This document shows, in pieces, positions 10,894-21,727 of a DNA stretch of 64,000 nucleotides. Source of the stretch: Aradus depressus (lineage: Eukaryota > Arthropoda > Insecta > Hemiptera > Aradidae); assembly GCA_963662175.1 (NCBI GenBank), contig OY759225.1:13323601-13387600 (forward strand), given 5' to 3'. Each line of letters starts with the position of its first letter. Positions within the stretch are counted from its first letter, which is position 1. The notes under the pieces are model-generated. The model saw only the letters and a list, made by a program, of their open reading frames with translations. It did not search any database and was not told where the DNA came from. A program made the translations under genes and the position numbers.

Positions 10894-11141
10894 TTACTTC
10901 CCCATACAAGTTAATGTAATCGGTCAGAGAACAAACGAATAAAAAAATTAAATAAAAAAATGTCCTGTGGACTTCTGTGTGTGCGCGTGAACATAAGGAA
11001 AGAATGAATGTGTCGATACGAAATTGTATATATGTACCCAGTATCACATAAGGATGACCCTTGCTCATTTTAAGTAAAATCAGTCAAAAGGAATAGGGAA
11101 CAGGGGGTTGCTCTCAAAAACTCTAAAAACTGTCCATGTAT
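10894..11141 (-). repeat. family P repeat, copy 8
   Basis: Reverse-oriented right half, breaking off at a poly-C run at 11142. Sequence resembling the family resumes near 11320. The roughly 180 bp between (11160-11320), of higher GC content, is unidentified. Confidence 0.6.
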
Positions 11142-11158
11142 CCCCCCCCCCCCCCCCC
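11142..11158. repeat. poly-C run
   Basis: About 17 consecutive C. A similar run of about 15 C lies at 11343-11357. Such runs recur in the window wherever family P has a C-rich block and may vary in length through slippage. Confidence 0.9.
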
Positions 11159-12214
11159 TACGCCGGTACGCTTGCAATTTCCGCCATGCGTTTCCTAGCA
11201 GCCCAGTACACTGCAGATTTTTTCGTCGTAGTGCAGTTTTCTCTATTAGCAGTTCTGACGTCCTAGAGAGCGGGGCACACGTCAAGATGCTGCTCTCTCT
11301 CACAGAGGACGCAATAGGGTATTTAAGTCGAGCCCCTCTTCTCCCCCCCCCCCCCCCTTCATGTTTGAATTTAAATTACCCCCCCCAACCCTTGGGCAAT
11401 CCAAAATCCTTCGTAAAATAGCCAATGCTCCTTACGACGTCTCCAACGAAACTCTTCACACTGACCTTAACGTACCTTTTGTCACCGAAGTCGCTAAATC
11501 CAAAGTATTAAAAATTATGTTCCCTTCTTAGTTCCCACATATACTTCCCCAACGACGGCTTAATCGTCAATGACCTAAAGACCTTCTTAGCAGCAACAGT
11601 AATTAGTTACAAATGAGAGTAACTCAATGACTAGGGAGTGTCACCACTGGGTCACCTCTTGACATTTTGACATTGTCATTACCTCCCAGTTGTAAATATA
11701 TATTTAAAAAAATGTTATAACATTCGTTAACTAACCAATCAAAACTTCATTTATACTTTTAGTAGTATAACAAAGGAACAGACAGAAAGACGGTCAAATC
11801 TTATATTTATTTTGTTGTTAAATCTTGAAGAAAATGTTATGACAGATTATGTTTATGTATTACATTACATCCAATCAGATAAGTTGGAATAACTTGAAGT
11901 AATACACAGATAAGATGAATTAAATATTGATCCAATATAAATATACTAGGTAGATATATAGGAATATCCCGAGGGCCGCCATTGTGGAGATCCTGAGGGA
12001 TATTATGTAACGTAGTAAGGTTAACATTATCAAAACATGAACAAGAATTACAGTTTGTGTTGGTAATTATTGGAGTTTGGGATCACAAAATTGGTACCTT
12101 CGACCTTTTTTATTTTAGTCAAAGGACCTAAGAGTCCACATCATTTAATATAGAGAAGCTTCTAATATTTTATTTATTAATTTATTATATCCAGATTATA
12201 AGAAAGTTAATATT

Positions 12215-12331
12215 ACTCATGCCCGGGCTTTCAACAACGAGGTCATATCGCCTACGACCAGAGCGCTCTTTTGTCACTCAGGACATGAGCCCGACTCTAC
12301 TGTGGGAGTCCTAAATTCTGCCTACCTAGAG
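12215..12331 (-). repeat. family S SINE, distal fragment
   Basis: Distal part only: catgcccgggcttt, gaccagagcgctctt and agcccgactctactgtggga in reverse orientation. Confidence 0.8.
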
Positions 12332-12351
12332 GTTTAAGGTGACATAATCAC

Positions 12352-13070
12352 GGCGTTGGCAGGCGAGAGCGCAAAGCTGATTTTTATTATAAGGGTCACT
12401 ATACTACGAGAGCGCAATGATTTAATATATCAGGTATAGCGGAGCCTATAGCAGGTATACGCATGGTATACGACAAGAGCGCAATGTGTAGTCCCCAGAC
12501 ATCACAGTAACTAGACTCAATCTTCAGCAAACACAGTTTCAAATTAATTATTTATTGCATAACTATTATAAATAAATAAAATTAAAATTGCATAAATATT
12601 ATAAAAAACAATAATAACGTTCAAATGTATTCGCCATAATAAATAATAAAAAAGCCCATGGAAATAATGATCAAAATATTGCGAGAAATTATAATAAAAT
12701 TGAAATATAAAGAATAAAGATATGATGATAAAAAGAGAATCAAAAAAGCAAAATAAAAAAATAAAATTTAAATAAATTGATAATATATAATGAATTTCAA
12801 ACATCTTTCAAGAGTTTTAATGGAACGAAAATGTTTTTTATTTTTTGTCTTCGATTTTCTCTTTACTTTGCCTCTTTTATCAAGACCAGGCATGATTTTT
12901 GTACATCATGACATAATATTGATGCAAGAAGCCTAAGTGTCTTCACGCATTCGCCGCTCATAATCTTATATGGGTACTACACATTGCGCTCTCGACCTAA
13001 AGAGGCTTCGCGCTCTCGACGTATGAAAATTGGATTAATTTTTATTAACTGCGCTCTGGCCGTATATGGT
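12352..13070. mobile_element. MULE-like fold-back element
   Basis: A 719-bp non-coding element flanked by identical 9-bp copies of cataatcac (12343-12351, 13071-13079), the duplication length typical of Mutator-like elements. The two ends are inverted relative to each other over about 150 bp and carry repeated GAGAGCGCAA motifs in opposite orientation on the two sides; one pair is agagcgcaatgtgtagt and its complement. The centre is very AT-rich. Classification rests on the duplication length and the subterminal repeats only. Confidence 0.7.
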
Positions 13071-13261
13071 CATAATCACATATCCGTCATGTGACGGCGA
13101 CTTCAGTGCAGTATCGAAAGCATTAGTGAAAAAAAAAACGGCATAGAGGTCAACGTTCAGTAGCTCAAGTTGGCATGCAAATGTGCATGTTCGGACATGA
13201 GCCAACTGAGGGGAGGAAGCTTAACTAATTTAATTAATTCAATATTAATTGGAAGTAATAT

Positions 13262-13507
13262 GGTTAATTACTTCTCAAATATAGTTATGGGAGTTTTGAA
13301 ACACACATAAAACTTTGTGTCGATACATTCATTACATTGGCAGTTATTAAGGCTTTTGAGCTAGGCCCCCCGTCTGATTTCCTCCTTCCATGTGAGCATT
13401 TGGCTGACAATAAATAGGTTTTGTGCTTAAGGCATTCTGGGCATACATATACAATTTCTTGTATATATACTCATCGTATCGAGAGTTATCCGTGTTCTCA
13501 AACAAAA
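13262..13507 (+). repeat. family P repeat, copy 9 (middle part)
   Basis: Blocks tgtgtcgatacattcatt, ggcagttattaaggcttttga and atcgagagttatccgtgttc, without termini. Confidence 0.65.
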
Positions 13508-13622
13508 ACCACAGGAAAATTGGTTTTTATTAATTTTTTTGGAATAAGAAGTTCTGAAAACATGAAGTATCAGTGAACTCGTTTAGATGAATAATAACAT
13601 AAAAATAAATTAGAATAATCTA

Positions 13623-13932
13623 GAGGGCGCCGGTAGCTCAATGGTATGCGTGCTTGTCTTCTGAGCTCAAGATCATGGGTTCGAAACCCGACCAAGGCCC
13701 TTAGTTTATTTTATCTGGGAGGTGTAAAATAAACTTAAGCACATAGTCCTTCGGATGGCACGTTAAGCGATGGTCCCAAGCCTGTACGATGAATAAAAAT
13801 TTAGGGTAGGCAAAATTTAGGACTCCCTCAGTAGAGTCGGGCTCGTGTCCATCAGAGTGACGGAAGAGCGCTCTGGTAGTAGGCGATATGACCTCATAGT
13901 TAAAACCCAGGGATGAATCATAAAACCTAACC
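13623..13932 (+). mobile_element. family S SINE, full length with target-site duplication
   Basis: A 310-bp element between 12-bp copies of tagaataatcta (13611-13622, 13933-13944). It has the head gggcgccggtagctcaatgg (A box), B box ggttcgaaacc, the family body, and the tail ataaaacctaacc. This is a good reference copy of the family. Confidence 0.92.
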
Positions 13933-14329
13933 TAGAATAATCTAAAAAACTACTTTCAAACACAAAATAGCCTCCGCACAATGTCAGAATGGAAGTAGAT
14001 TTGAATCAAAACTCAATAAATAAAATCTATTATGAAAGGAACAATAGTAAGTTTGAATATTTAGGTTACACAATGGAATTTATATTGGGCCAAACTAGAT
14101 CAACAATGAATACATGAAATGACCATAAATTAATGATACATTATTTATATATTTATAATGAAATAATGTATCACAGATAGGTGTGAGGTGGGTTGATAAA
14201 AAAAAAACCGAAGTTAGTGTTGAGTTTGGTTGGATCGTTACCTCACTGGCTGAGTTCACAGGAGAAATACGACCTAAATATTTAGATCCTCATTTAGGGG
14301 ACTTTATTACCTCCATGGAACATTTATAC

Positions 14330-15124
14330 CAACTTAATATTATATTTAGTGTACTCAGTGCTGTGCTATGGGGCTCAAATCTGGGGATTTCGGATGCACA
14401 GTAATATTGAAAAAAACCTTCAAATTATTTATTAAAATATGTTTAAAGCTGGCCAGAAACAGAGCAGATTTCTTCTTATATTTACAATCTGATCTAATGC
14501 CTGTTTTCTTGTTTACATTGAAATTACATTTACATTTTATAAAGTTATCTTTAAATCTCCCATCTTATAGATATAAACATTGTTACGAGGAATATCATCG
14601 ATGAAAAGGTATTTTGGTATAACGAAGTGCAATCTATTTGTAATAACTGTAATGTTAATATAACTGAGTTTTTGGATGGCAGAATAAAAGGGAATAATAT
14701 TGTAAATAAAGTAAAAAATGAATTTATTAATGAATATAAATTAAAATCAATAAATAGTACCAAGCATACTTTATATAAACAGTTATTTACAGATAATAAA
14801 GTTATTTTCTCGGAGATGGATGCGAATTCGATAAGCTGGCTGCTGAAGGTACGATGTGAACTTCTTTATTCAAATAAATATTCTTACACTAAGGAAATCA
14901 AACTTTGCTCCATGTGCAATAACAAGCAAGATGAAGATGTGTTTCACTTTATTGCCGTATGCCCCATCTTAAAAGAATTTCGTTTTATTTATTTTAGTAA
15001 AGCAGAGTTAAGCTATGTTCAGTTTATTGAATATATAAATGGACGAAATTACAAAAGTTTAATTAACTATTGCAAAGCCACCTGGAATTATAAATTTGAG
15101 CTAGTTTCAGAATTTAATTATTAA
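14330..15124 (+). pseudogene. non-LTR retrotransposon (LINE), C-terminal remnant
   Basis: The last frame (14627-15124, 165 residues) carries KLCSMCNNKQDEDVFHF followed by IAVCPILKEFR. This is the C-x2-C...H-x4-C zinc-binding motif found after the reverse transcriptase in many insect LINEs. It ends in a charged tail, ELVSEFNY. Upstream, in other frames, short pieces such as VLSAVLWGSNLGISDA resemble the segment that follows the polymerase palm (usually VL.YGAE.WG). Frameshifts break the chain and the catalytic core is absent. The 3' UTR and tail repeats follow at 15125-15548. Confidence 0.65.
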
Positions 15125-15294
15125 TAATATATAAACAGGAAGATATATATTTTTTTTTTGTTAGTTTTTTTAAAGGATCATTTAAGTTAATTTTGTAAAT
15201 TAATGCATTTGTATTTGAATTATTGTGTATTATCGAGTAGAAATAGAAGAGATAACCCGTCAGACGGTCAATTTGACCATGAGTATTGTCTGTC

Positions 15295-15514
15295 TATTAT
15301 TATTATTATTATTGTACATCTGTAAAAAGAAAAAGAAATAAAAACGTTTATTATTATTATTATTATTGTACATCTGTAAAAAGAAAAAGAAATAAAGACG
15401 TTTATTATTATTATTATTATTATTGTACATCTGTAAAAAGAAAAAGAAATAAAGACGTTTATTATTATTATTATTATTATTGTACATCTGTAAAAAGAAA
15501 AAGAAATAAAGATG

Positions 15515-15548
<34 letters not shown>
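15295..15548 (+). repeat. LINE 3' tail array with (TTA)n
   Basis: Four copies of a core reading tgtacatctgtaaaaagaaa and then aagaaataaa(a/g)acg alternate with (TTA)6-9 runs. The array directly follows the LINE remnant and looks like a 3' terminus duplicated with its simple-repeat tail. The long frames it predicts on both strands are low-complexity artefacts. Confidence 0.85.
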
Positions 15549-15942
15549 GTGCAAAGAGTAAATACGTCACCTTTATAAGCAGTAACTCACATTTGTCTAA
15601 TCTCCTGGTTAACCTATTTTACATAAATGTTTTTGTAAACAGTTAAACAATGTCGTCGGTAAATCACCGGCTATGTACTTCCACAGCACAAATTAATCAT
15701 TTATGTTTTCACTCTCCCTCAAAAGGCAATCGACCATTAAGGCTAAAAATGAAAATTTGACTTACATAGTCGAGTAATTCCACCCCCAAATCGCACCCAA
15801 TTTTTTTTTTAGTAATTCGCGTAACCAACAGCAACATGAAAACATTATTATTGAGTTGGGGGAAAGGAAAAAAAACAATAATAATATATCAACTATTGTT
15901 CATATTTTACTTAATATTAAATGAAATAATCTAGGATTAGAG

Positions 15943-16590
15943 CATAGGTTCCCAAACTTATTTTGTCTACTGCCCACTTTGAGAATAAATTATTTTTTAG
16001 CGCCCCCCATTTTTCACCTACTTAAAAACAACTATAACCTCAAATTAAATTAATTATTGTGAGCTATATTAGCGGAGATTAAACATTCATTCTAAACGAG
16101 ACTTACTATAACCCGCAAGAGTTAACTTGAGACCTGAGCGCAGTAGGTAGTACACAACGGCGCTCAGGTCTCAAGTTAACTCTTACGGGCTACACCTGCC
16201 AATGAGAATGATTATTGAAACGCAACTTCATAGTATTCAGACAGAGTATCTTTTATTCAAAATAAAACAAACATAATCGATTCTAATATAAAAACTAATG
16301 TGAAGGATGAATCTGATGCTGTTTAATAAGTTTGTTGATATCAGGTTCCAATTTACTCAAGAACAGCCGCAAGTCGCCACGTTCGGTAACATGCAAACGA
16401 TTTCTCGTATCGATAGGTTCGGAAATAAGCCACTAGATGGCTCCTAACCTAAGGACCTAGATGAAATTACAAATCGCCCCCTAAGCCTCTACACAACAAC
16501 GCCACCATTTTTTTTCTGGGTCTCTTACCGCCCCCCTTTAGGTCTGCAGCGCCCACAAGGGGGCGTTATCGCTCACTTTGGGAAAGGCGG
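15943..16590. mobile_element. hAT-like element (648 bp)
   Basis: The ends CATAGGTTCCCAAACTT and, inverted, CCGCCTTTCCCAAAGTG fit the hAT pattern CAGNGGTTCCCAAACT. The flanking 8-bp copies of gattagag (15935-15942, 16591-16598) fit the hAT duplication length. Subterminal gcgccccc-type blocks occur at both ends. It contains no transposase frame. A perfect-stem hairpin lies inside (16108-16192). Confidence 0.75.
16108..16192. repeat. hairpin of about 33-bp arms
   Basis: The arm cgcaagagttaacttgagac extends into ctgagcgc and is mirrored 18 bases later by gcgctcaggtctcaagttaa and ctcttacggg, with one or two differences. It lies in the interior of the hAT-like element. Confidence 0.85.
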
Positions 16591-16639
16591 GATTAGAGCA
16601 TAAAAGCGTAAACCACCGTAAATTTCAAAAATCCAGTTG

Positions 16640-16900
16640 ATATATCGGAAGAAATAAAATGTTGACCCTCCCGTCGGTCCTTTTAGTGAAACAGTCCAGG
16701 TTCTCCTGATATAGAGAGACCCCATGGGGGAGCATAAAAATATATATATATATCTAATTGACATATTATATCGTTTATATTGAGAAATAATTTTTTTTTT
16801 ATGCTTCCCCATGGGGTTTTTCTTTATCAGGAGAACCTGGACTGTTTCACTCACTAAAAGGACCGACGGGAGGGTCAACATTTTATTTCTTCGGATACAT
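16640..16900. repeat. fold-back element (about 100-bp arms)
   Basis: Both arms contain gaagaaataaaatgttgacc, ctcccgtcggtccttttagt and gaaacagtccaggttctcct in inverted order, around an AT-rich loop (16740-16800). The gaccctcccgtcg block also occurs in the arms of the palindrome at 51904-52418, so the two may share an ancestor. Confidence 0.85.
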
Positions 16901-17439
16901 AAATGGTTTCAATACATTTTTTTTATAAACTATATATTTATAATTGGGCGCGATTTGGGGTGGAGGTCCGATTCGGAATAATTACCACCCATAGTGCTTT
17001 CTGAATCCTCATACTAAATTTTGTGTCGATACTGTTCATATAATATCGGTTATTATTCGGATTTTTGAGTTGAGCCCACCCCACTGATCTCCCCTCCCCT
17101 TCAGCTGATTCCGCTAAAAATTAATAGGTGTCTTCCTTATAGAACTTTATAATTCACATATGAAATTTCATGTCAAACAATTCATTACAAGTTATTACGA
17201 ATTTATGTGTTAAGCCTCCCCCGTAATTTCGCCCCCTTTCCTTTGACCGATTTGGCTGAAAATCAATAGGTGTCGTCCTTAGACTCAATGACAGACAATT
17301 TTTTTTACTTTATTTTTGGAATTAATAGGTTCAAAAACATGAAATTCCGCTGAAAACTCCGCATTGAATTTCTGACCGATTACATAACTTCCCCTATACT
17401 TCGTGTCATAAAGTAAAAGTAAAATGGTATCTACCACTA

Positions 17440-17645
17440 GAAAAAAATGATCGGCTATGAGCTTCAGAGGGAGGGCTCAACTCCAAAACCACATTAACTG
17501 TCGATATAATGAATTTATCGACACATAATTGCCTATGTGTAAGTCAATTACTGAATATTAGCGCAAACGGTCAACTTGTTTAGGAGGTGCGAAAAGTTAA
17601 TTGATTAATTCGTTCTGGGGATGTACATTGCCGGTGATTCACGAA
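17440..17645 (-). repeat. family P repeat, copy 11
   Basis: Reverse-oriented left half ending ttctggggatgtacattgcc and ggtgattcac, placed tail to tail with copy 10. Confidence 0.75.
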
Positions 17646-17936
17646 CGACTTTCTTTTGGACAACTGAATGTTGAATATCTCCAGATATTATTCAAATTTA
17701 GGCAGTGAGGCTGTAACAACAGTATGTAAAATAGTTGCTCTGCGAGTTGGAATCTATCGATCGTGTCAATCCAGAGCCAGCCAGCTATTTACCCACAGAG
17801 AGGGATATAGCTGTGTTCCGCACTTCGCCCTGGCCGAACTGGACATCCTGTGTACTCGGTCCTGGGGTACACAAACGATATAATTGGGAGGGTTCACTGC
17901 AGACCGTGAAAGAATAATGTATTTGCGATAATACTC

Positions 17937-18331
17937 AACAGTTAACTTACACATGGGCTCTTAAAACTTCATACAAAATTTTGTGTTGATAAATTCATTA
18001 CATCGGCAAATATGTTTTTGAATTGAGCCCCCATCCCTGAACCCTCTTCTCATCAGCCGATATCGCTGAATTTGACAGCTTATTTCCTCATTGCGTTTGA
18101 CTTTAAATATGAAATATCATGTCAATACATTCATTACAATAGCAGTTATTAGAGTTTTAAACAATAGATTAGAGGTTTCTGGATCCACATATATAATTCC
18201 GTGTCAATTCTATCGGTAGTTATCGTGTTCACAGACACGACATTTTTTTTTTTCAAACTCCGTTGAAAACTCCGGATCAAATATATAACTTTTCCTATAT
18301 TTCGTATAGCTGGGGAAGTAAAAAACGATGC
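17937..18331 (+). repeat. family P repeat, copy 12 (family description)
   Basis: This is one of the better copies. A complete member runs in this order: the palindrome CGGTGAATCACCG; ACTTCCCCAGAACGAATTAA; a block with CCAAAACCAGTCGACCG; several blocks with GTGTCGATACATTCATTA and GGCAGTTATTAGGGTTTTTGA; GTTATCGTGTTCACAGACAC; a T-run; GAAATTCCGTTGAAAACTCC; and finally ACTTCCCCTATACTTCGTAT with AGCTGGGGAAGT. The outer ACTTCCCCAG and CTGGGGAAGT are exact inverted copies, and the right end is itself a hairpin. No polymerase III boxes, tail or coding frame are seen. Possible classes are a MITE or a non-autonomous Helitron; undecided. Confidence 0.8.
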
Positions 18332-18560
18332 CATAGGTACAAAAAATATTGTGTGGGAAAAACAAAAGGTGAAAAAATAAGACATTTTCCCTTTTGGGAA
18401 AATACAGGGGAAAAAATAAATAACATGTAATATACTAGACCATTGAAACTCAATGTTGCGAAAAATATCATAGATATTGTATAAGAAAATGTATAGAACC
18501 AATTTTAGTATATAACAGTATATATGTAGAGCAATTCTACAGAATAACACTATTCTCCGT

Positions 18561-18897
18561 CCGGTAGCTCAGTGGTATGCGTGCTTGCCTTCTGAGCTCA
18601 ACATGGTGGGTTCGAAACCCGGCCGAGACCCTTAGTTTTTTTTATCTGGGAGGTGAAATAAACTTAAGCACGCCATCCTTCTGATGGGACGTTAAGCGAT
18701 GGCCCCGAGCATGTACGATGTCAGGTACTCGTTAAAGACCCCTCCCCTAAGTGAATAGAAATTTAGGGTAGGCAAAATTTAGGACTCCCAGAGTAGAGTC
18801 GGGCTCATGTCCACCAGAATGACGAAAGAGCGCTCTGTTAGTAGGCGATATGACCTCGTAGTTAAAGCCCAGGCATGAGTCATAATAACTATAACTA
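18561..18897 (+). mobile_element. family S SINE, full length with target-site duplication
   Basis: About 337 bp between actattctccgt (18549-18560) and actactctccgt (18898-18909). A box tagctcagtgg, B box ggttcgaaacc, complete body and an (ATAACTA)n-like tail. Its length and order make it the best full-length copy beside the one at 42558. Confidence 0.9.
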
Positions 18898-19095
18898 ACT
18901 ACTCTCCGTTAACACTACTAACACTACTTTCCGTCAACACTACTCCTAGGAAGCGTTAATGGCATCAATGACTCAATTATTGAGTTCTCCAGGGTAAGGA
19001 AAAGAGTACTCCAGTGGGAAGTTGTGTAACTAAATTATTTAGTATGGTTCATTTTGTTTTGCGTTGACTTTCTTCTGGCATGCCTTCAGTATTAC

Positions 19096-19430
19096 TTAAG
19101 CTATGTAATCGGTGAAAAATTCGATGAGGAGTTTTCAACGGAATTTCATGTTTTCCGACCTCTAGACTACAAATGTGATTTTAAAAAAAGCTCTCTGCCT
19201 GTATGTCTAGAACCCTATAACGGAAGGGAAGGGGGAGATTAGGAAAAAGACAACTTAAAAACTCTAAATTCTGTCGTAATGAATTTTTCGCCACAAACAT
19301 TAGTATGAGTATTTCGGAACACCCATGTAATATTGAATATTAGCGCGAACGAACGACTGGTTTTGGAGGAGGAGCTAAACGTTAATTGATTAATTCGTTC
19401 TGGGGAAGTAAATTGCCGGTGAATCACTAT
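19096..19430 (-). repeat. family P repeat, copy 13
   Basis: Reverse orientation, from tatgtaatcggtgaaaaatt to ctggggaagtaaattgccgg. The middle is partly deleted. Another 55-bp reverse left end lies at 19590-19645. Confidence 0.75.
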
Positions 19431-19954
19431 TTATTTTCAGAAAAAATTGAGCACCCCCGCCCAAAACATCAGGTGAAAAAATGCCGGACGCGGCGAAATC
19501 CTGCTTCGCAAAACTCCGTTAGCATAGCCCAGTGAAAAAAAAAAAACCGCACCGAAAACAACAGCGCGAGGCACCAACCAGACAATTTGGTTTCAGAGTG
19601 AAAATTCGCGTTGGGGAAGTACACTGCGGATGATTCACCGACCACATTTTGAGATATGATCTACCAAACAAGGTTTGAAATGGTTGGGTTGTCTCCAACC
19701 ACTCCCCACTCTCCACTTCGTCAATATTCCATTATAATATCTCCTCCACTCAATACCGTTTTCTCATTCTCCCCTCATTTTTCTCTTTATTTATCTATCT
19801 CCCTTATATTCTGATATGAGCTCGGCCTCCCTCGGTCTATTCAGGCCCCAAATTGAAAAATTGAACGACCATAAGTGTCTTGTGACTTTGCCCATTAAAA
19901 CAGGTAGCTCCTTAAAAATAAATACAGTTATCCTTCAACGTTCAGGATTACGTT

Positions 19955-20440
19955 CAATCACTGACAATATACTTCCCCAGAACGAATTAATTAATTTTTC
20001 GCTACCCCTCCAAAACCAGTCGAGCGTTTGCCGTAATCAACAGTTGACTTATAGTGGCTCCTAAATCCTTCATAGTAAATTTTGTGTCGATACATTAATT
20101 ACATCAACAGTTATTAAGGTTTTTGATTTTACGCCTTCCCCAGAACCCCATAATTTTGTGTCGATACATTAATTACATCAACAGTTATTAAGGTTTTTGA
20201 TTTTAAGCCTTCCCCAGAACCCCATATTCCCTTCGACCAATACTGATAGGTTATGGACCCATTGAGTTTCGACTTTAAATATGAAATTTCATGTCGATAC
20301 ATTCATTACATCGGCAGTTATTGGGGTTTTCAATAGGTGTCGTCGTTAGAGGGTTCTGAAAAAAACAATTTTTTTTCAAAACAAGAAATTCCGTCAAATA
20401 CTCCGCATTGATTTGTTGACATAACTTCCCCTTAATAAAA
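19955..20440 (+). repeat. family P repeat, copy 14, with an internal 74-bp duplication
   Basis: The block from ttttgtgtcgatacattaat to cttccccagaacccca occurs twice, starting at 20080 and 20154, almost identical. This is a recent tandem duplication inside the repeat. Confidence 0.8.
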
Positions 20441-21311
20441 AAAATGGGATAAACAGACATTGAAATAGAAACTTGGCAAAAAATGCACATACATATATGT
20501 ATATATAAAGGTGGTCCAAAAATGCCAATTAAAAAAAAAAAACGTGCACACCCGAAAACACGAATTTGACGTCAAAAAGTTATTTTGACACATGACAGCT
20601 GAAAAAATGATATTGTCATTTTGTGGACAGCTTGGACTGGATAGTTTTAAGTATTTAGTTTTATGATTTTGTTCTTTTTTTCTTTTTTTTGTTTAGTTTG
20701 TTCAATGTTTAGTTTTTTAATTAAATTATGTAAATAAAGCAAATAACCCAAATATTTGTTCTTTAAAATTCTATTCTATTCATCTTCCCTGTTGGTCCAG
20801 TAATAACCCTTGGATTAGAATTAATATTATTTAAAATTATTTAAAAATTGGTATTTCTTCGTAAATCCAAATGAGAAATTTGTTAAATGGAATTTTTTTC
20901 TTGTATACGTGTACTTTCTTCAAAATTGCACGTCTAAAATTATTGATAATATTTTTTTTAGAGCCTTTTTCGAAAAACTACTGTAGAAATCAAAATTTAA
21001 ATAAAGAAAAGAGATCAAATTTCTACAGGAAGTATGGTAATTAAAATTATTATACTCTACATTCAATCGATTTTAGACATCGATTTTTTCACTGAAGGGG
21101 AAAGAAAATAGGATTGAAGTTTATTTTCCTAGGAAGAAAACTAAACACTACCTGGACATGTCAAAGTAATTGCCGACTACTAGGAGATATATGGAGCCAT
21201 TAGTTGGACAGTTTATGGGGCAAAGCAGACTGATAGCATTATGTCGGCAAATGGCTTTAAATTGCACAATTTTACCTGACGTTCAGAGGTAGCGTTCTAG
21301 CCTATTGAGTA

Positions 21312-21460
21312 AAAGAGCCATGGTGGCCGTGCGGGCTAAAGCGTAGTGCTTTGGTCGCATTAACTCACCATGGTTTGCGGGTTCGAGTCCCTTCCGGGAG
21401 TGAGATTTATTTCGTAGATAGAATTCCCTCCCGAGGGCATGGAGGTTGTAAATAACTAGA
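21312..21460 (+). repeat. second tRNA-derived SINE (Leu/Ser-like head)
   Basis: The head tggtggccgtgcgggctaaa resembles the A-box region of tRNA-Leu/Ser genes, and gcgggttcgagtccc is a consensus B box about 60 bases later. The expected acceptor stem does not pair (agccatg against the bases after the B box). It continues into ttcgtagatagaattccctc, so a SINE rather than a working tRNA gene is the better reading. Only one copy is in the window. Confidence 0.55.
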
Positions 21461-21509
21461 TAACACCTTTATAAGAGACATGGCTAATATGCATCGTACA
21501 TAGGACAAA

Positions 21510-21655
21510 AAAAATACACAATGTAAAATTTGGAGTCGATATATTCATTGGATTGGGTTTTATCGTGTTCACAGACACACAGGAATTTTTTTTTTTTTTT
21601 TTGAATAAGGGAATCGGGAAACATGAAATTCCGTCTATCTGGGAAATTATAAAGT
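21510..21655 (+). repeat. family P repeat, copy 15 (right part)
   Basis: Blocks ttatcgtgttcacagacaca, a T-run and aaacatgaaattccgtc. Confidence 0.6.
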
Positions 21656-21727
21656 ATAGTCTTCAATCAATGTAGCTTTGGTACATCTATAAAAAAGTTA
21701 GTGGAACTAAAAACAATTTACAACTCA

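Larger units (their letters stand above)
15775..16983. mobile_element. terminal-inverted-repeat element hosting two others
   Basis: The left end (gtaattccacccccaaatcg, then cacccaatt) is the inverse of the right end (aattgggcgcgatttggggt, then ggaggtccgattcgg). The ends bracket a hAT-like element and a fold-back element. The right arm has about 12 extra bases. No target duplication or coding sequence was identified, so the superfamily is unknown. Confidence 0.5.
15653..17405 (+). repeat. family P repeat, copy 10, split by nested transposons
   Basis: The left part (15653-15773, cggtaaatcaccggctatgt) and the right part (from about 16985, ttctgaatcctcatacta, to 17405) are one copy. It is opened by about 1.2 kb of insertions annotated separately (15775-16983). 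Confidence 0.75.

Noticed and set aside
12544..12804. Phe/Tyr/Ile-rich 86-codon minus-strand frame
   Set aside because: It is the AT-rich centre of the MULE-like element; composition alone explains it.
15260..15570. Asn-, Tyr- and Ile-rich frames of 75-100 codons
   Set aside because: They are translations of (TTA)n and its tandem flank.
16573..16881. 102-codon minus-strand frame
   Set aside because: It reads through both arms of the fold-back element, and the same bases are open on the other strand; no family similarity.
18561..18640. Possible tRNA gene (A and B boxes)
   Set aside because: The head lacks a pairing acceptor stem and is followed by a constant 250-bp body repeated over 20 times with target duplications, so it is a SINE.
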